This document shows positions 36,801-48,321 of a stretch of 64,000 nt of DNA, piece after piece. Position 1 is the stretch's first letter. Each line of letters opens with the position of its first letter. Position numbers and translations under genes: made by a program. Origin of the DNA: Parapristionchus giblindavisi (taxonomy: Eukaryota; Nematoda; Chromadorea; Rhabditida; Diplogasteridae); contig CALSFV010000269.1 of NCBI GenBank assembly GCA_943737045.1, forward strand, positions 62,001-126,000, read 5' to 3'. The notes under the pieces are model-generated. The model did no database searches. It saw only the letters and a program-made list of their open reading frames with translations, and had not been told where the DNA came from.

Positions 36801-39800
36801 AGTAATATATTTATCGCATCTTGGAGAAGAGAGAAAAGAGAACAATCAAAATACATATTATGACAAGAAGTTGCGACGATATAGTTGAAATTACTGGATT
36901 GCAACTTTTACAGAATTACTAAATGCATGAGGAGAGGTCGATGCTACAATAGTTAGATTTATATTGATCTACTTAAATTCTATCGATTTAGTTACCATTC
37001 ACACTTACATGGGAATGGTGTGAACTCACATATCCCGATTTTCACGAAAATTGCAGGGTTTACTAAATCGACTGTGCTGATTTCAAGTCTGCTTTAAAAA
37101 CCTGCAAAATGTTTTTCTGGAGCGAGTTATAGTCCGACGAAAAGTGATTTTTTTAAATGTTTCAAATGATTGTTCAGCTGATTTCCCTGAGCAATATAAT
37201 CATAATCATCTTTTTCCACTCCAAGCTGCGTCGTGGTCAAGTCTTACGATGTTTGGTTGGTATTCCGGAGGGATCTTTTGTCATTTAAAAAATTTTATCA
37301 CCCATGAATCAGAAAAAGAAGTTCACTGCCGGGGAATCGAACCAGCCCCTTCCGGAATACCAGCAAAACATCATACCACCTTAAAATGCTGCAGTAGGAT
37401 TTGAGCGAGAATATAAGAGAAGAGAAGAGCGATAAAATTCACATCGAGTGAAGAAAAAAGCTGAAAAATCAGCTGAAAATGGCTTGAAAAGTAAAAAAAT
37501 CGCTCTTTTCCGGTCTATAACTCGCTTCAGAAAAACATTTCGCAGGTTTTTAATGCAGATTTGGAATCAGCGTATTCGAGTTAGTATTCCCTGCAACTTT
37601 CGTGAAAATAGGGAAATGTGAGTTCACACCATTCCCATGTTAGCAATGTTCCTTAAGTTAAGGAAGTCTTAGCGTTAGCTCCCGTGATACTATATTGTAG
37701 TTTATAATAATATATTTATCGCATCTTGGAGAAGAGAGAAAAGAAGTGAGAAAAGAGAACAATCAAAATACATATTATGACAAGAAGTTGCGACGATATA
37801 GTTGCAATTACTGGATTTCATCTTTTACAGAATTACTAAATACATGAGGAGAGGTCGATGCTACAATAGTTAGATCTATATTGATCTACTTAAAGATTCT
37901 ATCGATTCAGTTACCATTCACACTTAGCAATGTTCCTTTAGTTACGGTAGTCTTAGCGTTAGCTCCCGTGATACTATATTGTAGTTTATAATAATAATTA
38001 TAATAATATATTTATCGCATCTTGGAGAAGAGAGAAAAGAAGTGAGAAAAGAGAACAATCAAAATACATATTATGACAAGAAGTTGCGACGATATAGTTG
38101 AAATTACTGGATTGCAACTTTTACAGAATTACTAAATGCATGAGGAGAGGTCGATGCTACAATAGTTAGATTTATATTGATCTACTTAAATTCTATCGAT
38201 TTAGTTACCATTCACACTTACATGGGAATGGTGTGAACTCACATATCCCGATTTTCACGAAAATTGCAGGGTTTACTAAATCGACTGTGCTGATTTCAAG
38301 TCTGCTTTAAAAACCTGCAAAATGTTTTTCTGGAGCGAGTTATAGTCCGACGAAAAGTGATTTTTTTAATGTTTCAAATGATTGTTTAGCTGATTTCCCT
38401 GAGCAATATAATCATAATCATCTTTTTCCACTCCAAGCTGCATCGTGGTCAAGTCTTACGATGTTTGGTTGGTATTCCGGAGGGATCTTTTGTCATTTAA
38501 AAAATTTTATCACCCATGAATCAGAAAAAGAAGTTCACTGCCGGGGAATCGAACCAGCCCCTTCCGGAATACCAGCAAAACATCATACCACCTTAAAATG
38601 CTGCAGTAGGATTTGAGCGAGAATATAAGAGAAGAGAAGAGCGATAAAATTCACATCGAGTGAAGAAAAAAGCTGAAAAATCAGCTGAAAATGGCTTGAA
38701 AAGTAAAAAAATCGCTCTTTTCCGGTCTATAACTCGCTTCAGAAAAACATTTCGCAGGTTTTTAATGCAGATTTGGAATCAGCGTATTCGAGTTAGTATT
38801 CCCTGCATCTTTCGTGAAAATAGGGAAATGTGAGTTCACACCATTCCCATGTTAGCAATGTTCCTTAAGTTAAGGAAGTCTTAGCGTTAGCTCCCGTGAT
38901 ACTATATTGTAGTTTATAATAATATATTTATCGCATCTTGGAGAAGAGAGAAAAGAAGTGAGAAAAGAGAACAATCAAAATACATATTATGACAAGAAGT
39001 TGCGACGATATAGTTGCAATTACTGGATTTCATCTTTTACAGAATTACTAAATACATGAGGAGAGGTCGATGCTACAATAGTTAGATCTATATTGATCTA
39101 CTTAAAGATTCTATCGATTCAGTTACCATTCACACTTAGCAATGTTCCTTTAGTTACGGTAGTCTTAGCGTTAGCTCCCGTGATACTATATTGTAGTTTA
39201 TAATAATAATTATAATAATATATTTATCGCATCTTGGAGAAGAGAGAAAAGAAGTGAGAAAAGAGAACAATCAAAATACATATTATGACAAGAAGTTGCG
39301 ACGATATAGTTGAAATTACTGGATTGCAACTTTTACAGAATTACTAAATGCATGAGGAGAGGTCGATGCTACAATAGTTAGATTTATATTGATCTACTTA
39401 AATTCTATCGATTTAGTTACCATTCACACTTACATGGGAATGGTGTGAACTCACATATCCCGATTTTCACGAAAATTGCAGGGTTTACTAAATCGACTGT
39501 GCTGATTTCAAGTCTGCTTTAAAAACCTGCAAAATGTTTTTCTGGAGCGAGTTATAGTCCGACGAAAAGTGATTTTTTTAATGTTTCAAATGATTGTTTA
39601 GCTGATTTCCCTGAGCAATATAATCATAATCATCTTTTTCCACTCCAAGCTGCATCGTGGTCAAGTCTTACGATGTTTGGTTGGTATTCCGGAGGGATCT
39701 TTTGTCATTTAAAAAATTTTATCACCCATGAATCAGAAAAAGAAGTTCACTGCCGGGGAATCGAACCAGCCCCTTCCGGAATACCAGCAAAACATCATAC

Positions 39801-42800
39801 CACCTTAAAATGCTGCAGTAGGATTTGAGCGAGAATATAAGAGAAGAGAAGAGCGATAAAATTCACATCGAGTGGAGAAAAAAGCTGAAAAATCAGCTGA
39901 AAATGGCTTGAAAAGTAAAAAAATCGCTCTTTTCCGGTCTATAACTCGCTTCAGAAAAACATTTCGCAGGTTTTTAATGCAGATTTGGAATCAGCGTATT
40001 CGAGTTAGTATTCCCTGCAACTTTCGTGAAAATAGGGAAATGTGAGTTCACACCATTCCCATGTTAGCAATGTTCCTTAAGTTAAGGAAGTCTTAGCGTT
40101 AGCTCCCGTGATACTATATTGTAGTTTATAATAATATATTTATCGCATCTTGGAGAAGAGAGAAAAGAAGTGAGAAAAGAGAACAATCAAAATACATATT
40201 ATGACAAGAAGTTGCGACGATATAGTTGCAATTACTGGATTTCATCTTTTACAGAATTACTAAATACATGAGGAGAGGTCGATGCTACAATAGTTAGATC
40301 TATATTGATCTACTTAAAGATTCTATCGATTCAGTTACCATTCACACTTAGCAATGTTCCTTTAGTTACGGTAGTCTTAGCGTTAGCTCCCGTGATACTA
40401 TATTGTAGTTTATAATAATAATTATAATAATATATTTATCGCATCTTGGAGAAGAGAGAAAAGAAGTGAGAAAAGAGAACAATCAAAATACATATTATGA
40501 CAAGAAGTTGCGACGATATAGTTGAAATTACTGGATTGCAACTTTTACAGAATTACTAAATGCATGAGGAGAGGTCGATGCTACAATAGTTAGATTTATA
40601 TTGATCTACTTAAATTCTATCGATTTAGTTACCATTCACACTTACATGGGAATGGTGTGAACTCACATATCCCGATTTTCACGAAAATTGCAGGGTTTAC
40701 TAAATCGACTGTGCTGATTTCAAGTCTGCTTTAAAAACCTGCAAAATGTTTTTCTGGAGCGAGTTATAGTCCGACGAAAAGTGATTTTTTTAATGTTTCA
40801 AATGATTGTTTAGCTGATTTCCCTGAGCAATATAATCATAATCATCTTTTTCCACTCCAAGCTGCATCGTGGTCAAGTCTTACGATGTTTGGTTGGTATT
40901 CCGGAGGGATCTTTTGTCATTTAAAAAATTTTATCACCCATGAATCAGAAAAAGAAGTTCACTGCCGGGGAATCGAACCAGCCCCTTCCGGAATACCAGC
41001 AAAACATCATACCACCTTAAAATGCTGCAGTAGGATTTGAGCGAGAATATAAGAGAAGAGAAGAGCGATAAAATTCACATCGAGTGGAGAAAAAAGCTGA
41101 AAAATCAGCTGAAAATGGCTTGAAAAGTAAAAAAATCGCTCTTTTCCGGTCTATAACTCGCTTCAGAAAAACATTTCGCAGGTTTTTAATGCAGATTTGG
41201 AATCAGCGTATTCGAGTTAGTATTCCCTGCAACTTTCGTGAAAATAGGGAAATGTGAGTTCACACCATTCCCATGTTAGCAATGTTCCTTAAGTTAAGGA
41301 AGTCTTAGCGTTAGCTCCCGTGATACTATATTGTAGTTTATAATAATATATTTATCGCATCTTGGAGAAGAGAGAAAAGAAGTGAGAAAAGAGAACAATC
41401 AAAATACATATTATGACAAGAAGTTGCGACGATATAGTTGCACTTACTGGATTTCATCTTTTACAGAATTACTAAATACATGAGGAGAGGTCGATGCTAC
41501 AATAGTTAGATCTATATTGATCTACTTAAAGATTCTATCGATTCAGTTACCATTCACACTTAGCAATGTTCCTTTAGTTACGGTAGTCTTAGCGTTAGCT
41601 CCCGTGATACTATATTGTAGTTTATAATAATAATTATAATAATATATTTATCGCATCTTGGAGAAGAGAGAAAAGAAGTGAGAAAAGAGAACAATCAAAA
41701 TACATATTATGACAAGAAGTTGCGACGATATAGTTGAAATTACTGGATTGCAACTTTTACAGAATTACTAAATGCATGAGGAGAGGTCGATGCTACAATA
41801 GTTAGATTTATATTGATCTACTTAAATTCTATCGATTTAGTTACCATTCACACTTACATGGGAATGGTGTGAACTCACATATCCCGATTTTCACGAAAAT
41901 TGCAGGGTTTACTAAATCGACTGTGCTGATTTCAAGTCTGCTTTAAAAACCTGCAAAATGTTTTTCTGCAGCGAGTTATAGTCCGACGAAAAGTGATTTT
42001 TTTAATGTTTCAAATGATTGTTCAGCTGATTTCCCTGAGCAATATAATCATAATCATCTTTTTCCACTCCAAGCTGCATCGTGGTCAAGTCTTACGATGT
42101 TTGGTTGGTATTCCGGAGGGATCTTTTGTCATTTAAAAAATTTTATCACCCATGAATCAGAAAAAGAAGTTCACTGCCGGGGAATCGAACCAGCCCCTTC
42201 CGGAATACCAGCAAAACATCATACCACCTTAAAATGCCGCAGTTAGGATTTGAGCGAGAATATAAGAGAAGAGAAGAGCGATAAAATTCACATCGAGTGG
42301 AGAAAAAAGCTGAAAAATCAGCTGAAAATGGCTTGAAAAGTAAAAAAAAATCGCTCTTTTCCGGTCTATAACTCGCTTCAGAAAAACATTTCGCAGGTTT
42401 TTAATGCAGATTTGGAATCAGCGTATTCGAGTTAGTATTCCCTGCAACTTTCGTGAAAATAGGGAAATGTGAGTTCACACCATTCCCATGTTAGCAATGT
42501 TCCTTAAGTTAAGGAAGTCTTAGCGTTAGCTCCCGTGATACTATATTGTAGTTTATAATAATATATTTATCGCATCTTGGAGAAGAGAGAAAAGAAGTGA
42601 GAAAAGAGAACAATCAAAATACATATTATGACAAGAAGTTGCGACGATATAGTTGCAATTACTGGATTTCATCTTTTACAGAATTACTAAATACATGAGG
42701 AGAGGTCGATGCTACAATAGTTAGATCTATATTGATCTACTTAAAGATTCTATCGATTCAGTTACCATTCACACTTAGCAATGTTCCTTTAGTTACGGTA

Positions 42801-45800
42801 GTCTTAGCGTTAGCTCCCGTGATACTATATTGTAGTTTATAATAATAATTATAATAATATATTTATCGCATCTTGGAGAAGAGAGAAAAGAAGTGAGAAA
42901 AGAGAACAATCAAAATACATATTATGACAAGAAGTTGCGACGATATAGTTGAAATTACTGGATTGCAACTTTTACAGAATTACTAAATGCATGAGGAGAG
43001 GTCGATGCTACAATAGTTAGATTTATATTGATCTACTTAAATTCTATCGATTTAGTTACCATTCACACTTACATGGGAATGGTGTGAACTCACATATCCC
43101 GATTTTCACGAAAATTGCAGGGTTTACTAAATCGACTGTGCTGATTTCAAGTCTGCTTTAAAAACCTGCAAAATGTTTTTCTGGAGCGAGTTATAGTCCG
43201 ACGAAAAGTGATTTTTTTTAATGTTTCAAATGATTGTTCAGCTGATTTCCCTGAGCAATATAATCATAATCATCTTTTTTCCACTCCAAGCTGCATCGTG
43301 GTCAAGTCTTACGATGTTTGGTTGGTATTCCGGAGGGATCTTTTGTCATTTAAAAATTTTTATCACCCATGAATCAGAAAAAGAAGTTCACTGCCGGGGA
43401 ATCGAACCAGCCCCTTCCGGAATACCAGCAAAACATCATACCACCTTAAAATGCCGCAGTTAGGATTTGAGCGAGAATATAAGAGAAGAGAAGAGCGATA
43501 AAATTCACATCGAGTGGAGAAAAAAGCTGAAAAATCAGCTGAAAATGGCTTGAAAAGTAAAAAAAATCGCTCTTTTCCGGTCTATAACTCGCTTCAGAAA
43601 AACATTTCGCAGGTTTTTAATGCAGATTTGGAATCAGCGTATTCGAGTTAGTATTCCCTGCAACTTTCGTGAAAATAGGGAAATGTGAGTTCACACCATT
43701 CCCATGTTAGCAATGTTCCTTAAGTTAAGGAAGTCTTAGCGTTAGCTCCCGTGATACTATATTGTAGTTTATAATAATATATTTATCGCATCTTGGAGAA
43801 GAGAGAAAAGAAGTGAGAAAAGAGAACAATCAAAATACATATTATGACAAGAAGTTGCGACGATATAGTTGCAATTACTGGATTTCATCTTTTACAGAAT
43901 TACTAAATACATGAGGAGAGGTCGATGCTACAATAGTTAGATCTATATTGATCTACTTAAAGATTCTATCGATTCAGTTACCATTCACACTTAGCAATGT
44001 TCCTTTAGTTACGGTAGTCTTAGCGTTAGCTCCCGTGATACTATATTGTAGTTTATAATAATAATTATAATAATATATTTATCGCATCTTGGAGAAGAGA
44101 GAAAAGAAGTGAGAAAAGAGAACAATCAAAATACATATTATGACAAGAAGTTGCGACGATATAGTTGAAATTACTGGATTGCAACTTTTACAGAATTACT
44201 AAATGCATGAGGAGAGGTCGATGCTACAATAGTTAGATTTATATTGATCTACTTAAATTCTATCGATTTAGTTACCATTCACACTTACATGGGAATGGTG
44301 TGAACTCACATATCCCGATTTTCACGAAAATTGCAGGGTTTACTAAATCGACTGTGCTGATTTCAAGTCTGCTTTAAAAACCTGCAAAATGTTTTTCTGG
44401 AGCGAGTTATAGTCCGACGAAAAGTGATTTTTTTTAATGTTTCAAATGATTGTTCAGCTGATTTCCCTGAGCAATATAATCATAATCATCTTTTTTCCAC
44501 TCCAAGCTGCATCGTGGTCAAGTCTTACGATGTTTGGTTGGTATTCCGGAGGGATCTTTTGTCATTTAAAAATTTTTATCACCCATGAATCAGAAAAAGA
44601 AGTTCACTGCCGGGGAATCGAACCAGCCCCTTCCGGAATACCAGCAAAACATCATACCACCTTAAAATGCTGCAGTAGGATTTGAGCGAGAATATAAGAG
44701 AAGAGAAGAGCGATAAAATTCACATCGAGTGGAGAAAAAAGCTGAAAAATCAGCTGAAAATGGCTTGAAAAGTAAAAAAATCGCTCTTTTCCGGTCTATA
44801 ACTCGCTTCAGAAAAACATTTCGCAGGTTTTTAATGCAGATTTGGAATCAGCGTATTCGAGTTAGTATTCCCTGCAACTTTCGTGAAAATAGGGAAATGT
44901 GAGTTCACACCATTCCCATGTTAGCAATGTTCCTTAAGTTAAGGAAGTCTTAGCGTTAGCTCCCGTGATACTATATTGTAGTTTATAATAATATATTTAT
45001 CGCATCTTGGAGAAGAGAGAAAAGAAGTGAGAAAAGAGAACAATCAAAATACATATTATGACAAGAAGTTGCGACGATATAGTTGCACTTACTGGATTTC
45101 ATCTTTTACAGAATTACTAAATACATGAGGAGAGGTCGATGCTACAATAGTTAGATCTATATTGATCTACTTAAAGATTCTATCGATTCAGTTACCATTC
45201 ACACTTAGCAATGTTCCTTTAGTTACGGTAGTCTTAGCGTTAGCTCCCGTGATACTATATTGTAGTTTATAATAATAATTATAATAATATATTTATCGCA
45301 TCTTGGAGAAGAGAGAAAAGAAGTGAGAAAAGAGAACAATCAAAATACATATTATGACAAGAAGTTGCGACGATATAGTTGAAATTACTGGATTGCAACT
45401 TTTACAGAATTACTAAATGCATGAGGAGAGGTCGATGCTACAATAGTTAGATTTATATTGATCTACTTAAATTCTATCGATTTAGTTACCATTCACACTT
45501 ACATGGGAATGGTGTGAACTCACATATCCCGATTTTCACGAAAATTGCAGGGTTTACTAAATCGACTGTGCTGATTTCAAGTCTGCTTTAAAAACCTGCA
45601 AAATGTTTTTCTGCAGCGAGTTATAGTCCGACGAAAAGTGATTTTTTTAATGTTTCAAATGATTGTTCAGCTGATTTCCCTGAGCAATATAATCATAATC
45701 ATCTTTTTCCACTCCAAGCTGCATCGTGGTCAAGTCTTACGATGTTTGGTTGGTATTCCGGAGGGATCTTTTGTCATTTAAAAAATTTTATCACCCATGA

Positions 45801-47868
45801 ATCAGAAAAAGAAGTTCACTGCCGGGGAATCGAACCAGCCCCTTCCGGAATACCAGCAAAACATCATACCACCTTAAAATGCCGCAGTTAGGATTTGAGC
45901 GAGAATATAAGAGAAGAGAAGAGCGATAAAATTCACATCGAGTGGAGAAAAAAGCTGAAAAATCAGCTGAAAATGGCTTGAAAAGTAAAAAAAATCGCTC
46001 TTTTCCGGTCTATAACTCGCTTCAGAAAAACATTTCGCAGGTTTTTAATGCAGATTTGGAATCAGCGTATTCGAGTTAGTATTCCCTGCAACTTTCGTGA
46101 AAATAGGGAAATGTGAGTTCACACCATTCCCATGTTAGCAATGTTCCTTAAGTTAAGGAAGTCTTAGCGTTAGCTCCCGTGATACTATATTGTAGTTTAT
46201 AATAATATATTTATCGCATCTTGGAGAAGAGAGAAAAGAAGTGAGAAAAGAGAACAATCAAAATACATATTATGACAAGAAGTTGCGACGATATAGTTGC
46301 AATTACTGGATTTCATCTTTTACAGAATTACTAAATACATGAGGAGAGGTCGATGCTACAATAGTTAGATCTATATTGATCTACTTAAAGATTCTATCGA
46401 TTCAGTTACCATTCACACTTAGCAATGTTCCTTTAGTTACGGTAGTCTTAGCGTTAGCTCCCGTGATACTATATTGTAGTTTATAATAATAATTATAATA
46501 ATATATTTATCGCATCTTGGAGAAGAGAGAAAAGAAGTGAGAAAAGAGAACAATCAAAATACATATTATGACAAGAAGTTGCGACGATATAGTTGAAATT
46601 ACTGGATTGCAACTTTTACAGAATTACTAAATGCATGAGGAGAGGTCGATGCTACAATAGTTAGATTTATATTGATCTACTTAAATTCTATCGATTTAGT
46701 TACCATTCACACTTACATGGGAATGGTGTGAACTCACATATCCCGATTTTCACGAAAATTGCAGGGTTTACTAAATCGACTGTGCTGATTTCAAGTCTGC
46801 TTTAAAAACCTGCAAAATGTTTTTCTGGAGCGAGTTATAGTCCGACGAAAAGTGATTTTTTTTAATGTTTCAAATGATTGTTCAGCTGATTTCCCTGAGC
46901 AATATAATCATAATCATCTTTTTTCCACTCCAAGCTGCATCGTGGTCAAGTCTTACGATGTTTGGTTGGTATTCCGGAGGGATCTTTTGTCATTTAAAAA
47001 TTTTTATCACCCATGAATCAGAAAAAGAAGTTCACTGCCGGGGAATCGAACCAGCCCCTTCCGGAATACCAGCAAAACATCATACCACCTTAAAATGCTG
47101 CAGTAGGATTTGAGCGAGAATATAAGAGAAGAGAAGAGCGATAAAATTCACATCGAGTGGAGAAAAAAGCTGAAAAATCAGCTGAAAATGGCTTGAAAAG
47201 TAAAAAAATCGCTCTTTTCCGGTCTATAACTCGCTTCAGAAAAACATTTCGCAGGTTTTTAATGCAGATTTGGAATCAGCGTATTCGAGTTAGTATTCCC
47301 TGCAACTTTCGTGAAAATAGGGAAATGTGAGTTCACACCATTCCCATGTTAGCAATGTTCCTTAAGTTAAGGAAGTCTTAGCGTTAGCTCCCGTGATACT
47401 ATATTGTAGTTTATAATAATAATAATAATAATAATATATTTATCGCATCTTGGGGAAGAGAGAAAAGAAGTGAGAAAATAGAACAATCAAAATACATATT
47501 ATGACAAGAAGTTGCGACGATATAGTTGCAATTACTGGATTTCATCTTTTACAGAATTACTAAATACATGAGGAGAGGTCGATGCTACAATAGTTAGATC
47601 TATATTGATCTACTTAAAGATTCTATCGATTCAGTTACCATTCACACTTAGCAATGTTCCTTTAGTTACGGTAGTCTTAGCGTTAGTTCCCGTAATACTA
47701 TATTGGTCTACTTAAACATCTTCCTTATGCACTGTTACATTTGCCTTACGTGTCTACGCCGTAACCCCCTCCGTCGCGTAGGACAGGCGGCGGAGGGGGT
47801 TACGGCGTAGACACGTAAGGCAAATGTAACAGAGCATTAGCGCTAAACAATTTATATATATATTTATA

Positions 47869-47909
<41 letters not shown>

Positions 47910-48321
47910 TTATGTATTTATATATATATGGGGGGGGGGGTTCGGGGGGTTTCCCCCCGATAGTCGCGCCGTTAGGCGCGGCTAGTCCGTAAAAGAAAGG
48001 AAAAAAACGCATCATTTTGGCCGTCCGCAGTGTGAATTGTTCCCTTCACGCCCCCTCTGGTCTTACTAGTATTTTGAATTTGGCAAATACTTACACTACT
48101 GTTCCACCGCAACGAAGAATCCACTCGGCACACGCCCGATCGGGGCCCACATCACGAAGACGTTCAATATCACGGCTATAAGTAACCACAATCGAATATA
48201 TGAACAACAACAAAAACGAATCAAAACAGTTTCCCGGCACGTACTCGTTAAACTTCTCGATTATCCAACGAAAGCCAAAGAAGTTGTGTTCACCAAGCGC
48301 AGAACGAGCTCTTCCCAACAT
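30897..48321 (-). CDS. ATP synthase factor B / DMAC2L-like mitochondrial leucine-rich-repeat protein
   Basis: Homologue of ATP5S (factor B, DMAC2L), a small mitochondrial LRR protein linked to ATP synthase and to its DMAC2 relative in complex I assembly. Exons on -: 48321-48245, 48175-48095, 32474-32387, 32310-32247, 32163-32084, 31568-31483, 31008-30897. All phases agree; 195 aa, the usual family size. Diagnostic segments: FGFRWIIEKFND then RLRDVGPDRACAEWILRCGG (N-terminal signature), ADYNLL, HAVNACVTARGCRHFEGLTR, VTFVGCKNIEDEGINIL, ILRSIEISNCRLITEEGLKK (LRR strands) and MANLPRVKNWQQIVDELRAD near the C-terminus. Intron 2 is 15.6 kb (32475-48094), about 80 times the neighbouring introns, and holds the whole satellite region. 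CTTTTTATTCAG ends 16 bases before the ATG (trans-splice or UTR-intron acceptor). Exons 3-7 could in principle belong to a second gene copy, but the continuous homology and matching phase argue for one gene. Confidence 0.88.
32767..34870. repeat. long-unit tandem repeat (units at about 32776, 33276, 34313)
   Basis: Each unit starts near CCCATATGTATAGAAG and runs through ACGAACACCGTTGAAG, ACTTTCGGACAACTTTTTGA, TATAGCTTTATGCTTGTGTT and ACACGATGCGAACAACCTCC. Downstream blocks (CATTTAACGTTTTACGATTC, ATAGTTCATCTTATCTA) recur at 33712-33830 and 34730-34860, so the fuller unit is about 1.03 kb; the first is truncated to 500 bp. Confidence 0.85.
33885..34110. repeat. cluster of TGCATGATCATGCA palindromes
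   Basis: At least ten ATGCATGATCATGCA-related words in alternating orientation, with CATGGA spacers, inside the long-unit repeat. Each word is self-complementary and the words also pair with each other. Confidence 0.85.
34954..36332 (-). pseudogene. decayed mariner/Tc1-family transposase
   Basis: Reading on - from about 36300: VTYISKAVDVPRQVYRTLAR (DNA-binding HTH), KPKVVTPKVVVAVKNRIGRN and RSTKKLALDF in a second frame, then NHVLRREDVHR / FSEEKMFTVQADDN near 35900 (around the second catalytic Asp region), LRKTHLVFVTPGAMI, a DGAPVYMANFVKVW block near 35570, PDLSPLVCSVWGTLEGK-like residues near 35480 and a C-terminus LRAWNKLNDNYLRKT near 35080. The blocks are in family order but in different frames with stops, and a base-satellite block (35170-35345) interrupts the tail: a dead copy. 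Confidence 0.8.
36540..36659. repeat. MITE family A, copy 5, inserted in the base satellite
   Basis: TGCACCGTTACATTTGCC at the left and GCAGATGTAACGGTGCA at the right. The loop contains a run of about 18 G. Base-satellite sequence continues on both sides (ATTGACT ... TTAGCGTTAG). Confidence 0.9.
36781..47700. repeat. higher-order tandem array, nine units of about 1.21 kb
   Basis: Each unit consists of two roughly 290-bp half-units (base satellite plus about 190 bp of ATTTATCGCATCTTGGAGAA-type sequence). One half-unit carries a 632-bp foldback insertion. The start CATGGGAATGG recurs at 37008, 38221, 39433, 40645, 41857, 43072, 44288, 45502 and 46716 (spacings 1212-1216). Units are almost identical, differing at single bases and short homopolymers. 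No gene inside: the 80-86 codon frames repeat only because the units do. Confidence 0.95.
37008..47348. mobile_element. nine copies of a 632-bp foldback MITE carried in the array
   Basis: First copy 37008-37639, last 46716-47348. Ends are CATGGGAATGGTGTGAACTC and its inverse; the arms stay recognisable for about 170 bp. An inner stem pairs GGTATTCCGGAGGG with CCTTCCGGAATACC. The filled site reads CACACTTA-element-TTAGCAATG and the empty half-unit reads CACACTTAGCAATG, so the target duplication is TTA (or TA plus one base). No transposase. The minus strand carries GGTTCGATTCC, a perfect tRNA B-box, in every copy. Confidence 0.88.
47727..47837. repeat. MITE family A, copy 6
   Basis: ATGCACTGTTACATTTGCC to GGCAAATGTAACAGAGCAT with a very regular hairpin (GTCTACGCCGTAACCCCCTC and inverse). 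It sits at the right edge of the satellite array, again within base-satellite sequence. Confidence 0.9.
47850..47932. repeat. (TA)n / ATTTATATAT microsatellite
   Basis: TA-rich run with TATTTA interruptions, followed by G10 and by GGGGGGTTTCCCCCC at 47944-47960. Confidence 0.95.

Noticed and set aside
37144..47113. Recurring 80-86 codon frame (MFQMIVQLIS...)
   Set aside because: It repeats only because the array unit repeats. The frame is broken in units with a one-base homopolymer change and lies inside a foldback element.
32767..47850. CRISPR-like array or bacterial insertion
   Set aside because: Repeat units are hundreds of bases long with no unique spacers, and the surrounding genes are spliced nematode genes.
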